A DNA stretch of 64,000 bases. Origin: Paracentrotus lividus (Eukaryota > Echinodermata > Echinoidea > Camarodonta > Echinidae). A model generated the notes under the pieces. It ran no database searches, had not been told where the DNA came from, and saw nothing but the letters and a program-made list of their open reading frames with translations. The translations under genes and the position numbers were made by a program. Every line of letters begins with the position of its first letter. The first letter of the stretch is position 1. The stretch covers positions 39,382,648-39,446,647 of the forward strand of contig CALNVZ010000218.1 of NCBI GenBank assembly GCA_940671915.1, read 5' to 3'. Below are positions 11,470 through 25,539 of this stretch, piece by piece.

Positions 11470-14400
11470 GTAAGTGTCCAAAAGAAGACTTACAAAATAG
11501 GTCTACAGATTTTGGCAGGGGCGTCAGCTAAGGATAAAGTCAGACTATTTCGAATTCCAAAACAGGCTTGAATTGACAGGTTTCTAAAATAGGGGACCAG
11601 CAAGACTTTTTCAATAGGCCTACAGATCTAGGTCTAGATCTAGACTATAGTGAAATAAAAATGTGACCAATTTAATTTAGTACCTTTTTTTTTTGTCTCA
11701 TGATGAGCGCGAGGTGATTCCCCCCTCTTTTCCCCTATCATTAAAGGCCGGCCCTCGCAAGTCGGAGATTGTGGGGAATGCGCGTTTTTCTTGAGCTCCA
11801 TTGACTCATACACAATCCACAGTGAGGCTTACGCAAGGGTCGGACTACTGGGGATTAACATTCGGACAGCACGAACCGTGATGACGAAGGTGACCGAATT
11901 CATTTAGTAAATAGGGTCCGTAGCTTCGGATTCTCCAGTCCTCACCAATTCTTAGTTTATAGACTCTCAACGGGTCTCTTCGTATTAATTCAAAGAGAAG
12001 ACTTGTATAATGCTCCATTTAAAAAACAAAACATAGGATAGATTTACTTCGGACTTCTGGTTAGTTAGTCTAGCCATGAAGGATTAAGAGATCAGTGCTC
12101 CAGACATCCTGTCGCTGGTGATTACGCAACATGCCTCAGGCTCTGATTGGAATGTTATCATTTCATCCGAGATAAGGTGAATTCCCCATGTTCTATCAAT
12201 TATACGTCCCTTTAAAGGGACGTATAATTGATAAAACATGGGGAATAAGGTGAATTCCCCATGTTCTATCAATTATACGTCCGCGAGTATAGCTTGAAGT
12301 GAACAGAGATCATTTGAAAATTGTCACCGAGTCTATAAAATGAAATTTAAAAAGTCGGTTTTATCCATCAGCTGTGCTTAATAATAACCATTAGCATTAA
12401 CATTAGATTTGTTTTCTTTCCTCCATGGTATAATTCAAGTTGCGCGCCGATATCATGGGGGGGGGGGGCTTCTAAATAATTTACCAAACGGCCCTGGAAT
12501 GTGAATGGAAGTTTGAATGCCCCTTGTGTTCCCAATGAAAATGAATGAGGTATCAATAAATAAAGGGAGAGCATGCGTATAGTCTGCACATACAGACAAC
12601 TTATTATGGCCCGTATTTTGGACCGAAGACTGAGTTTGTAGGAGTTGCAAGTTCGTGCAAACATGGACATATTACTTTGTGACAAAGTAATACGTCCATG
12701 GTGCAAAGCTATTGTGCGATCCTTTTGTCTGATGCATCAATCAACATCAGACAAGGATCGCACATTATAGAACTGTAGCAGGCGCACAAACTTCAACTCA
12801 TACAGACTCAGTCTTCGGTTCAGAATTAGGGCCTATAAGACAGTCTCGAATGAAAGACAAGTCTTTTAGCAAAGGCCAGTCAGTGAAACATTGGGCAGAA
12901 TCAGCATTGAATGGGCACAGACAAAACTCGAACAGACCTCTACCTGCAGCGAAATGAGTCTGAAAATGTAGACAAGGAAGAGTATTTAGGGAGCCCAAAA
13001 CATCAATGACAGTTATTACGTAATTCATTATCTATATATTTGCCCTACACGTACATGATTTAACATCTCTCCGAAGTGGAAGTGGGATCTTTTCATCAAC
13101 GCAATACTTGTCCATTCACTGTTTTTTTTTGTTTTTTGTTTTTTGTTTGTCGCAAAAAGAAAAGTCGACAGCATAAAAGAGCTGCTATGAGCTATACCAT
13201 TCAGATTGGTTCACAGTAAGACTTTTATGCGGTCTATATGACAAAAGTAACGTGATGGTAATACTTTTAATTTGGAATAATCTTCACTTATGTTACAGAG
13301 CATGCAATGCTTAAGTAATTCCAATCTCCAAGGATGTGAATCCTAGCAATTAGTGACGGCCAAATTTCGAAAACAAGTAATATTGGTGGTATCTAGTTCA
13401 CTTGCCATGAGACAGGTGTGGGACTAGTTTGAGACGGATCTGAGATGTCTTGGAAACTTCTCAGAGATGTCTCCCGAGTCTCCGCGACGTCTCATGAGTC
13501 GTGGAAAAATCGAAGTAAGATAAATAATAGGGCCTACCACCCGGGATACAACATCTTAAGAGATAGACAGAGAAAGGCTTGCTATTTGTTCCAGATATAA
13601 AACATATTTAAGAGCAAGGAAATGGCCAAGCTAAACACAATTTGGAGATAAGACTTTTGCTCTGATCTTTATTTCGTCTAAGTCAAAGATATTGGGTTAG
13701 GGTTATGGTTTTATATTCGGTTTAGGTTTAGGTTTAGGGTATGGTATAAGTCTATTGTTAAAATTATTTAATAAATTAGTGTATGGAATTTATAGCGGAA
13801 CAATTGTCACCAGAGCAAATGTTATGGAATCCACAATATCAGTTTAAAAGGAAAATTGGCGAGAGGCATTTAACAAGATTGATTATTGTTACCTTTACAT
13901 GACAGCGCATCTAAAGGTCGAAGGAAATATCACTGCAAAATCTCCTTGGTCATATATCATGACTATATTTTGTTTTTAAAAAAAATTTAAAAAATACCTC
14001 TTATGAGGTATAAGAAAAGGAATATTTGTGCAGCATTTGGTTGTATCAGTTAATAGAGAGTTCAGGTCAGTGTCAGGTCCTCGATGTCTCATTGATTGAT
14101 TATGTTTGAGATATGCGTGTAGGATACGAACGTACAAACTGTACTAAAGAAAATAGTAGGGCCTACACGTGGGAAACTTTTTTTTAAAATATAGTATGAA
14201 GATTTGTCACAACCTGGCCCACTCTAAAAAATAAAATGGTGGGAAGGCTGGGGTAAATCACCCTGTTCAAGGGGCCGAGGAGTGACAGCGTTTTCGAAAA
14301 AGGTTGAAAACTAGGTGACACCCTTTCGGAATATTCAACACCGTGACCATGGACAATACTAATCTGAAGCAGGCTCATGTATTATTAATTGAGTACTTAA

Positions 14401-17400
14401 AGAGGTATCGACTAGGCCTATATGATTATAGACACATTACTAGTAGTGTCCATGATATGATAGAGTCTTTTCATCAGCAACGGAAACTACAAACTTTACG
14501 GATCTTTTGTATTGAGAAAAAAAAATAAAAAAATACACTCTTTGTGATGCTCTGTGAGAAACGATCAATAGTTAGCCCTAGAGCCAATTTTCCCTTTTTA
14601 TTTCAACAGCGTATAGAATTTCACTGAATGGTGTTACAGAACCGATGATTCAAGCGTAGCATCAAGTAGTACAAATTGAATAGATAAATGGATGGGAAGG
14701 ACGTAAAAACTAAGCGCACACTAGTTGCTTGAGAGGTTGATTATGAACATATCCCGCCTGGGGAAAATGATGAAGGGACAACGAATTTCACCATGGAGAG
14801 GTTATAATTATGTCCATGATTTTACATACCTTTTGTGCTTATTTAAATGTAATATTAGTAGTTTGATCATGAAGTGCACGGTTGTTGACAGATTCGGATC
14901 GAGGCCTCTGCTCTAACAAAGGATTTAGTCAGCCCAGTTGTCTGGGTACAATCATAGGGCGAAAAAGGAAAATGTATGTATTTTCCCCCCCTTGCCCAAC
15001 CATTAGGGGTTACATTTCTCCTCCCCCAAGTAAACATAAAATGCAGTTTAACCTGTTGAAGACTGATTTAGCCATAACATACATTTCCCCTATACCCCAG
15101 CCCGAATAGTACTCGGGCACAGTCTCTTCAATATTTTTTTTTTTCGCTCCTAAAGTTGATGCGGGGTTTGTGAAGGATGGGGTCTATTACGACCGTTAAT
15201 GTCGCAGCGACGCATAAATGTCACACTGACGCATTATTTACGTCTGGGACCAAAATGTGACGTCATCATCCGAAAGACGTGACTGGGATTCCAACCTCCG
15301 ATCTGCAATAGTTTGTAGGCTGATTTTCTTTTTCCACTACGGAAACAATTCAAATGATTTCAGTTATTTTCTCTAAAAAGGCCCACAAACTGATTTTAAA
15401 AATGGAACGAGGTTCGAATCCCTGCCACGGTTTTCCGATGATAACGTCATAGGTTGGTCCCAGACGTAAATAATGCATTTTTGTGCCCAGATTTCGACAT
15501 TTTGCGTCGTACGACATTACTGGTCGAAGGGGATAGACATGGCGGATTTCATTATCATTTAACACGGGATTGTATGGAAATTAGTGGTATTCGGGCCAAG
15601 GTTGGAATGAGATAACCTTTAATAAAAACATGTCAACATACACATGACCGAGATGTAAACATTTGAATGTAGGTCACCGAAATCAGATTATTTAATAGTG
15701 TTTATTTGCCCCGAATTAAATTAATTTAATGCGTCTGAAGTGCGTGACACTTCCTGAATAATTAATCGCGTCAGAATGTGTATCAATTGAAAAAGTTATG
15801 AGGTTGTTTTTTAACGGATAAAATACACTTATAGGAAAAGAAGGGACGACGGAACGAACTTGGGCACAGGGAAAGGGGCACTTTTTTCTGAAGAAAGGGG
15901 CACTTACGTACAATGGCCTAAAGAGCGAGATAATAGGCAGCTCTCTATCGCCAGACAGAACGTCAAGGTACTACGAGTGACGTCATACTTGTCACTGGGC
16001 ATGCCCAAACTCTTCGCCTCGGCCTCACGTTGCTTTCCAAATCTGAGGACGGGAGTTGGGGGAGATATACCCGAATCCGCGTTGTCGCGACAACGGCAAC
16101 GTGAGTGAAGTTTCTTCGATTGAAAACCCCCAAAATACGTAAGATATGATGGAAGAGAAGATCAAAATAGGAGGAAAATAATGAAATATATAAGAAATGA
16201 TGGAAGAGAAAATGAAAGAAGAATAAAAAAACAAAGAAATACATAAGAAATGATGGAAAAAACGGTGAAAGAAGATGAAAACAAGGAAATACATCAGCAA
16301 CGATGGAAGAGAAGATGAAAGAATGGGGAAAACAAGGAAATACATAAGAAATGATAGAAGAGAAGATGAAAGAAGAAAAAACAAAGAAATACATAAGAAA
16401 TAATGAAAGAGAAAGTGAAAGAAGGATTAAAAACAAAGAAATACATAAGAAATGATGGAAGAGAAGATGAGAGAAGAAAAACAAATGAAGAAATACATAA
16501 GAAATGATGGAAGAGAAAGACATTTTTAGTGAAAGAAGGGTAAAACAAAGAAATATATAAGAAATTATAGAAGAGAAGATTAATGAAGGAGAAAATAAGG
16601 AAACAAATAAGAAATGATGGAAGACAAGATGAAAGAAGAAAAAACAAAGAAATACATAAGAAATAATGAAAGAGAAAGTGAAAGAAGGATTAAAAACAAA
16701 GAAATACATAAGAAATGATGGAAGAGAAGATGGAAATAGGAGGAAAACAAGGAAATACGTTAACCACAATGTCGTCGTCAGGAAGTTAATCGATTACGGT
16801 GTCCAACCACAAATCATACCAGTTATTTGTAGTTTCTTACTTGGCCGCAAGCAAGCAGTTAGAGTAGGATCTACCACATCTTGTGATCTTGAACTTACTT
16901 GTGGCGTCCCTCAGGGTACCAAGTTGGGCCCAGTTCTTTTTCTAGCCATGGTAAACGATGCTTCAATCGACTGTCACAGCAGGTGGAAATACGTCGATGA
17001 CCTGAGCGTAGCAGAAGTTCGCCGTGCCAGTGAGCCCTCTACTCTCCAGGTCCAGCTTGATCAGATGGTCCAGTGGTGTGAAGCGAATGACATGAAACCC
17101 AACCCTGCTAAATGTTGTGTTATGAACATTTCATTCTTGAAACAAGCACAGTTCCCTGCTCTACAGATCGCTGATGAGATATTGGCCGTTGTTGATCACC
17201 TGAAGTTATTGGGGGTTAATCTCCAAAGCGATCTTAAATGGGACACGAATGTATAGCAAATATGGTTTCAAAAGCTAGCAGACGTCTCTACATTCTATAT
17301 CGCCTGAAGAAATGTAGAATCCCAACCTCTGACTTGGTAGCTATCTATACCACGGGCGTAAATCCCGGGGGGGGGGGTGGGGGGGATACATCCCCCCCAT

Positions 17401-19196
17401 GTTTTGAGGAGGGGGGGATGGCCTGTACAAAATCCCCCCCAGTTTTCAAAGAATGAAATGGGAAAAAAAATGCAATATGATAATTGTGTTATTGGTTATA
17501 ATAGCGCTTTTAATAACCCAAAATGCCTGTTTTTTACTCCAAAACTCTCCAAAATTTCCTGCTCGGTCGCTATGCGACCTCGCAATAAGTATCAAACAGT
17601 AATCTAAGTATAAAAAAGGTTGGACACAATGCCCTCGTCTGGGGACAAACCTTAGGACAGGGTACTGCTGGCAAAGGGTGTTGTTGACAATCAACATTAA
17701 TGTAGTTGTGTGGGGGCTAGGTAATTGTTTGAGGACTTGGGGCCTGCAGCCAACAAAATTTTCATAGCAAAGATTGTGATTTTGTTTTTCTATCGCTGTT
17801 ATTTAACAAAGCATGTACAATTTATCTTCTAAATGGATAAATAAATTTCGGCTCGCACTTCGCTCTCGCTGATACTAAATAGGATTTTATAGGCCTACTG
17901 TCCAAAATAATATCTCCAATTTCCAGCTTTAAAATTTTGGCTGCGCTGTCGCGCTCGCATTACTTTTTACATTACTTGAATGAACAGGAATCAAAAGGCA
18001 GCTTAAAAGTATACATTCAAAGACAAATTTCTTCGTACCTCCTCCCCGTCATAGACTATGGGATGGTTCCCGATAAAGTCGCCTAGTTTTCCATTTCCGC
18101 AGGGTTGAAAAATCCACAACGCTCCTGTCATATGAAAATCCGTTTTAAAACAGGCAACATCAATGCGATATGTCGCATATCTTCTAATTTGCAATACAGC
18201 TAGAAAAAAAAAAAAAAAAAGATATCACCGCTCACTCCAATCTGACTCGGCTGAATCAACTGGAAAGGCCGGCATTAACTGTGTGTTTACGTATATTAAA
18301 AGCAAATGCACGGCATGTACCTGTCATATGGATCTATGCGGCTCGTTCAAACAATTCACATTTCTTTACCCCTAGCGATAGTTGCGTATGTAAACAAACG
18401 AGATCAAACCTCGACGTCTTTGATTCCCAATGAAAAAATGAAAAGTGATTTTTGAGACAGGATTATTGGGGCCCAAATTAGTTTAATACTTCTAGTACTA
18501 TATAGAAAACAATCATAATCATGGATTCTTTACCTAAACTTTTCAAAATATGTCCCAACATCAGGAAATATCCAGTCATAACTAGTAACCAAACATTATC
18601 AATGATTTGAGAGAACCACAACCTAAGTTCGAATCACTATTGTTAAATGAAAGAGTAATGAATCGGAACACAACTGAATCAATTTTGTTCAAGAAACAGG
18701 GCGGGCTTGGGTCTGGCATTTTTCAACGAAATTACTACTCCTCAATTTATTTTCTCCCTATTATAAAGAAAGAAGGGAAATGTAATCATTGTATTTCATT
18801 CCGAACTACAAATTTAAACAAATGGTCTTCTAATTTCCACTCGTTTGAACGCACCCAACGCGCTGTCTTTTAATGGCAACTGGAAACAGTGGCATAAGTC
18901 ATTTAAATTAGTATCTAACTCTATGTGTCCCTCATGTAGGCTAAATTCTATTTTGACTCCATTCTTGCTTTGTGCAGACAGGTTAGGCAGTCGGTATCAT
19001 GGTTTTGATGAGTAACGTACAAAACTTGATTCCTTTTGCTATTTGATGATTAAGAAAATATTGCAGTTTTCTCCAAAACAATTACTACAACACAAAACAT
19101 ATTCAAATAGATTTGATTTTTCTATTACAAGAATATGGAAAATATGCAACTAAATGCTCATCATGTACCACCTGTACCACCTCTTCCTTCCATGTG

Positions 19197-19242
<46 letters not shown>

Positions 19243-21187
19243 GGGGTGGGAGAGAAAATATAAAAGGCAATAATCATGTACACTTGAAGGCTTAAATTTG
19301 ACAATGACAACAGAGTTCGGAAGATCATAATGTGTTGATACAGCTCTGCTGTCATTGTCATTTTGACCTTCATGTGTACATGATTATCGTTTTTATAAGC
19401 ACATTAACCGGAACCCTGATCAATCGGTGCCTTCGAAATGGAACATTTTCAGACGACAAACTGACGAGGTTGAGAATGCCTCGTGGCATTGCACGCACTT
19501 ATTGATAGGTGGCGAATGTGTAATACACGCAACAAATGGGGACATTGCCAAGTTGATCGATTTTCGTAATGTTTATTATTCTTAAATTATTTTGAATGCT
19601 GGTGCAAAATCTAAGATATGCGACATTATAGAATTTGCTTTATATATTATTTTATACATTATCATATCCTAAAGTGTTGTGGAATGGCTAAACCTGGGAG
19701 AAGTCACAATTTGAGCAACCATCCTATAGTCTATCAGTGTACATTTCTCTTTAGGTCTATGCCTCGGATCTAAAGTGCCCCCTTTTCAAGAAAAGGTGCA
19801 TTTTTCCATCGAGACCCCCCCCCCCCCATTCAATACTTTCCGCGCGCCTCTACTATATCTTTTTTGTTTTGTTTTGTTTTTTTGTTTTGTTTTGTTTTTT
19901 TTGTCGCGCTCACGGTTACTATATAGGGACCTTTAATGCACAAACATTATATATCAGCTCAAAATTTTCAACTCGCGCTTCGCACTCGCTGATACAGAAT
20001 AGGAGCTATAATGCACAAATATCTCAAACTATTACATTAAAATTTTCGGCTCGCGTTCGCGCTCGCATTAGTTTTCCATTCTAAAATGAACAGTAATCAA
20101 GGCAGCCATTTGATTTTTAAAAGCATACATTCAAAGACAAAATTCTTCGGCGTATCCCTCCGTATCCGAAATACATTTCACTTTAGATGAATGCCTCTGC
20201 TCTGAAGTGTAATCCTTTTCAGAAACGGTGCCCATTTTTGTAATAAGATCCGTGACTTTCCAATCCGTTCCGCCACCTCTGCTACCATAATAGCCTACAT
20301 TTTTTTTTTCGCGCTCGCGGGTACTATATAGGACCTTCAATGCACTAACATATCCAATTTCAGCTTTGAATTTTTTGGCTTGCGCTTCGCGCTCGCTGAT
20401 ACTAAATAGGAACTATAATGCACAAATATCTCCATTTTTAGCTTCAAATTTTCCGGCCGCGCTTCGCGCTCGCATTAGTTTTTTTTCCATTACTAAAATG
20501 AACAGTAATCAAGGCAGCATAAGTTAGAAGCATACATTCAAAGACATATTATATTCGTACCCCCTCCCTCTCAATCTATTCCAACCGCCTGTGCTATTAA
20601 AAACTTGTGTCGCGAGTGGCTTTGTATCAAAGAAGATCGCGACAAGTTGGCAAATTATTTCGCTCATCCCCCCCACTCCTCGACACGGATTTACGCCGTT
20701 GATCTATACCATGTACATCAGGCCCGTTCTGGAGTATGCCTCACCCGTTTAGTCATCATCCATTACAAATCGACAATCCAATGACATTGAAAGAGTGCAG
20801 ATTAAGCGTATATGCCGGATCATTCTTGGTGGTTACGACACTAGAGCATTGGACTATCTCCATCTCATTCCTCTGAGCTCCCGTAGAGAGAGTCTCCTAC
20901 TTACATTCTCCAGTGACCTACTTCTGTCGGCTCGCCATCGGGACTTCCTCCCTGAATGTCGACAATCTATGTCTGGAAGACAGTTACGAAACTCTCATCT
21001 TCTTCACGAATCAAAGTGTACGACAACACGATACTATCAATCGAGTATCCCTTCAATTGTTCGCCTCATAAACAAGAACCCTGAACTTTTAACCCAAGTA
21101 TTGTGACATATAGGCGGACATTAATGAATATGCAAATATTATGTACATGATGCAATTATGATTGAACAATTTGCTGAAAATAATAAT

Positions 21188-21219
<32 letters not shown>

Positions 21220-24200
21220 TAATAATAATAATAATGTAATTTCCATTTCTTTATAATTGCAACTGAATTATTAAATATTATTTACATTGCATTGCACAGT
21301 AATTCATAAATACGATAAATTTTAAACTCTTCTTGAACAGTGATTCTAATGTGTCAAATGTTTAAATTATGAATATCGCATTTGCCATGTTATCATTCAT
21401 CCGAATTATTTTTTTTTTTTTTGTATTAAATAATGCATTTTAGTTATAGTAATGTAAATCTCAACAGCATTTGCCATGACTGTTACCATTCATCTGAATT
21501 ATTATTATTATTTTTTTGGTGTATTAAATAATGAATTTTAGTGATAGTAATGTAAATCTCAACAGCTCTCTAAAATTGCGATTGCATCTGTGTTGAAGTT
21601 TATTAATGTACTAAATTTGTATTGTTATATATAAATACAGTGTAAACTATTCTTTATTAGCAATATTAATATGTCTGACCTTTAAATCATTATCATTTGG
21701 CTCACAACCAGTATAATTCATATCTGATTAATTGATACCTGATCTTTTCAAGGCAATTCCTATACATGAATGAGTTAGTTGTTAATCCAAGGTATAGCCC
21801 CAATACAATTATTGTATACTATTAATTCACTCAATCATACTCCACATAAAGCAGTGTAGCATGTTAACTCTTGTTCGGCATTTTTCATTGTTAATTTTTG
21901 TGTTTTGTACTATGATTTTGGTATGTAATTTTGAATTAATTTCGTTTTCTATACATGTATTTCTTAAGTTTGTATGTTTATGTAAATTTTACTTGTAAAT
22001 TGGATGTGTATCAGCTTTTAGCTGCAACTTTGAATGTTTCAATAAACCTTTTCAATTTCAATTTCAATTTCAATACCTAGAAAATAATGGAAGAGAAGAT
22101 GAAAGAAGAAAAAACAAAGAAATACATAAGAAAGGATCGAAGAGAAGATGAAAATAGGAGGAAAACAAAGAAATGCATAAGAAATGATGGAAGAGAAGAT
22201 GAAAGAAGAATAAAAACAAAGAAATACATAAGAAATGATGGAAGAGAAAGTGAAAGAAGGATAAAACAAAGAAATGCACAAGGGAAAATAATACATATTA
22301 AGATACTTTACAAGAGAATGAGACAAGCACATAAACACATAAGAAATAATTGTCACCCGATCCCAACATTTTTTTCACGTAACTGTCGAAACTACCGTCG
22401 TGAAAATATCAAAAGCGCTTCTGCGAGGGAACTGCATGACGTTCGGTCTTATGTTGTGAAATACAAATATCAAACATTTGTTCTTTATTATGGCCGACAT
22501 TAAAGTAGGGAGTGGAGAGTGTGCACATATTGCGTGCGGGGAAATTTGTTTCTGATGACCGGGATGATAAAAATATCTGTAAAGTGCATAGAGACACAGT
22601 CTATGTTTTAGGCGCTATATAAATTGTAAATATTGTTTTTATTTCATTTGGGCTAATGGCCAACCTTCGGCCAATAAGTGACCAATAAGTGACCAGAACC
22701 TTATGGCTAGGTTGAATAAGACCTCTAGTTTTTAAATCAGCATCAATTTTTCCCACTTCTCCACCACAAGTCAACTCCTAATGAAATGAGTTGAACGAAA
22801 AGATAATACGTCTACATGTATACACATGTATATACACTATAATACATGTGTAATGCATAGGCCTGTATAGCAAAATCCCTCAAAACTGCAAAATGGTCAC
22901 TTTCGGTCAAACTGGCCTAAATGACCAGGTCTGTCCAAATATTTAAGGAAAATGGTATGGAAGTATTCTTTTAGACCCAAGGAAGTTTTTAAAAATGGTT
23001 TTGAGATGGCAAATCCATCACTTGGATGACTCTGATGGTCATTTTGGTCTAATTTTTGTCCCAAAAATGATAAAAATGTCAATTTTTGGCCGAAATTGAC
23101 CAAAATGACCCCTTTAATGACCCAGAGAGTCATTAAAACCACTTTTTCCAGAATGAGCGCACATTTTTACATCAGATAAGTTGTAAAAATCCCACTTATC
23201 CGTAAAAATGATAGAAATAAAATACCCTTGACCACAAGTGACCAAAATGGTCATTTTTGGAAAAAAATTGGTTGCCGCGCTCCAGCGTACATTGCACGCA
23301 TCGTGGAAACCGAAGGCCAGTGAAATTTAAGCCGCTACGGCCTTTGTCGCCACCTACATTCACCAAAATCGGGATCGGCCTCCCATTCAGATACTGTACA
23401 GTCACCGCTGATTTTTGAAATTTTCAAAAATCACTCACGACCCAAATTATAATGCGCGACTGAGAGGACTATCACGAATATAAAGGCGACAGGCCGCCAT
23501 CAGGTAGAAAACACTCGATCGCCTGTGTCAGTCGCAAGGATCGCCTCAGTGTGTAAGTTTATATTTTGGTTGATTTAAAGCTGCGACGAGAGAAGTCGAG
23601 CTGCGAGATGTGCGAAGTTCGAGGCTATTGTATTATCGGATACAAGCTATTGTTAGTCTATTGTTTGCCTGAAAGCAATTCGATGTCGTAGCCTATCGTA
23701 GACAGAGTCGTAGATACGTATATCATCTTCAATCACCTACGATTCTGACACGATTCTGGCAGGTTCTAACACGCATAGGTTGTCGCCACAACCATCGCCT
23801 CCATCGCCCCTTTAAGGGCCTGTCCCACAGGCGGCGATCGTTGTGGCGACAACCTGATAATTTCATAATTATAAGGAATTAATCTTTAAAAATAAACCTA
23901 TATACGACTCTATCTAAGCTAGGCTACAACAACAACTTGCTACCACACTCACAACAGCAAGATCGCCAGTTGTCGCAACAACGATCGCCTCCAGTGGGAC
24001 AGCCCCTTTAAAGGGATGCAGTAACATTGAATGATATTCAAATCACATTTATTCGATTTAGCTTATTTTGACAACATAATTATAAACACTTAGGTCAGTC
24101 TGGTATCTCTTCAAAATTGCAAGCTAATTGCTTGCTTTACCTTCGAGATATGAATGATTTCATTCTCAAATTTTATAAACCGACACCGGATGTTTTATAA

Positions 24201-25501
24201 AACCATGTGCTTTTCCACACACCCATTTCCTGTTGTATAGTCCCCCGTCCCTAGTGGCCTGGTGAGCTATCAGCAGAGGGTACTGGTGTTCGGCTGTATG
24301 CGTGGCATTGTTTGTTATACTGTTTTAAGGTAGTAAAAGACTTCCATTTGATCTGAAACTTTCAGTAGTTTGTTTTTACTGTGGAACAATATAATTTTAT
24401 TAATCTTGATATAATTGCTCTTGATTTTGAAAGTTACTAAATCCCTTTAAGGGCATGTTCCACTGGAGGCGATCGTTGTTGCGACAACTGGCGATCTTGC
24501 TGTTGTGAGCGTGGTAGCAAGTTGTTGTTGTAGCCTTGTGTACATATATTCGCATTTAGGTTTATAATCGCCTTTTTAAAGCCGAACTGCTTATAATTAT
24601 GACTTTATCAGGTTGTCGCCGCAACGATCGCCGCCTGTGGGACAGGCCCTTTAGGGTGCTATCTCACTTCGCGGAGACGCACCCGCGACAGAATAGAAAT
24701 TTCGTCTCCGCTGACGGATGAATAGTATTAGAGACGCCTCCGCGACGTCTCTAATACTATTTATCCGTCGCGGAGACGAAATTTCTATATCTGTCGCGGA
24801 GACGTCCCCGCGAAGTGAGATAGCACCCTAACTGTTCATACAATATTGCTTGTCACCTTGAATTCGAGTTCATTGATATTTTTCCATTCTTTCATTTGCC
24901 CTTTCCATTTCCAAAATAGTTACTTGAGTAACATATCATAAACAGATGAAGTACGCCCCGTCCTTTTTTTTTTTTTTTTTTTTGAGTGCCAATGAAAATA
25001 AAGAAGGGACAATGACATAATTATAAAATTTGCTTTGTTTTGATACCAAATTTGGCATATTTTCAATACAATTATGGTCATGTTTTAACAATTGGCCTTT
25101 ACTAAATGTCACCGGAACATGGTAACTTAATGAATCATGGGATAACTTTTTAACAGCTAAAATTGAGATTTTTGTATTATGCTACTAAAAAAAATAATTT
25201 TAATTTCAAATAATTTTATTTGGAATAGTATACGCTACAATGTATACGATTCAGAACTTATATAGTAATTGCTTTGCATCCATTGTGCATGGTTATTTCC
25301 TATATTGTTGAATACCCATCGATCTTGAAATAACGTAAATATTGACCAGTGATTTTGTCTCAAAGATGAACAAATAATGATCATTGACCTTAAATATTAA
25401 GAAACCTTAGTGTCAATGTGTGTTTGTATTATCTTCACAATCAAATGCTACAAATGAATGTAGGTCAATCTCCACCACCATAGATTCTGTCAACCACCCC
25501 C

Positions 25502-25539
<38 letters not shown>

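Larger units (their letters stand above)
16763..21106 (+). pseudogene. Reverse transcriptase remnant of the interrupted LINE
   Basis: The frame covers RT motifs from the palm ([11 protein letters not shown] at about 16897, YVDDLS at about 16993) to the thumb. A frameshift near 17250 moves it to another frame. It is cut at 17351 by the DNA element, and the same frame resumes at 20711 ([13 protein letters not shown]). An in-frame TAG sits at 20750-20752, and the frame ends with TGA at 21104-21106. The N-terminal part, any endonuclease and ORF1 are missing. It cannot be active. Confidence 0.85.
16759..22072 (+). mobile_element. Non-LTR retrotransposon (CR1/L2/Jockey-type), 5'-truncated, interrupted
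   Basis: It holds the 3' part of a reverse transcriptase frame, an AT-rich 3' UTR of about 960 bases (21107-22072), an AATAAA (22040) and a terminal (TTTCAA)n tail, as in CR1/L2-type LINEs. It lies inside the minisatellite and is itself split by a DNA element at 17352-20701. About 1.95 kb is true LINE sequence. The 4-base word 'atac' at both junctions may be the target duplication. Confidence 0.85.

Noticed and set aside
13692-13742. Interstitial telomere (TTAGGG words)
   Set aside because: Degenerate, and the same block occurs in reverse within a dispersed element at 43305-43525.
15963-16769. 268-codon minus-strand frame, Phe/Ser/Leu-rich, membrane-like
   Set aside because: Translation of the 50-base A/G-rich minisatellite; the hydrophobic pattern follows from base composition.
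25502-25538. Long C run as a possible G-quadruplex regulator
   Set aside because: Homopolymer runs are common at the ends of interspersed repeats here and may have unreliable length; no gene context.
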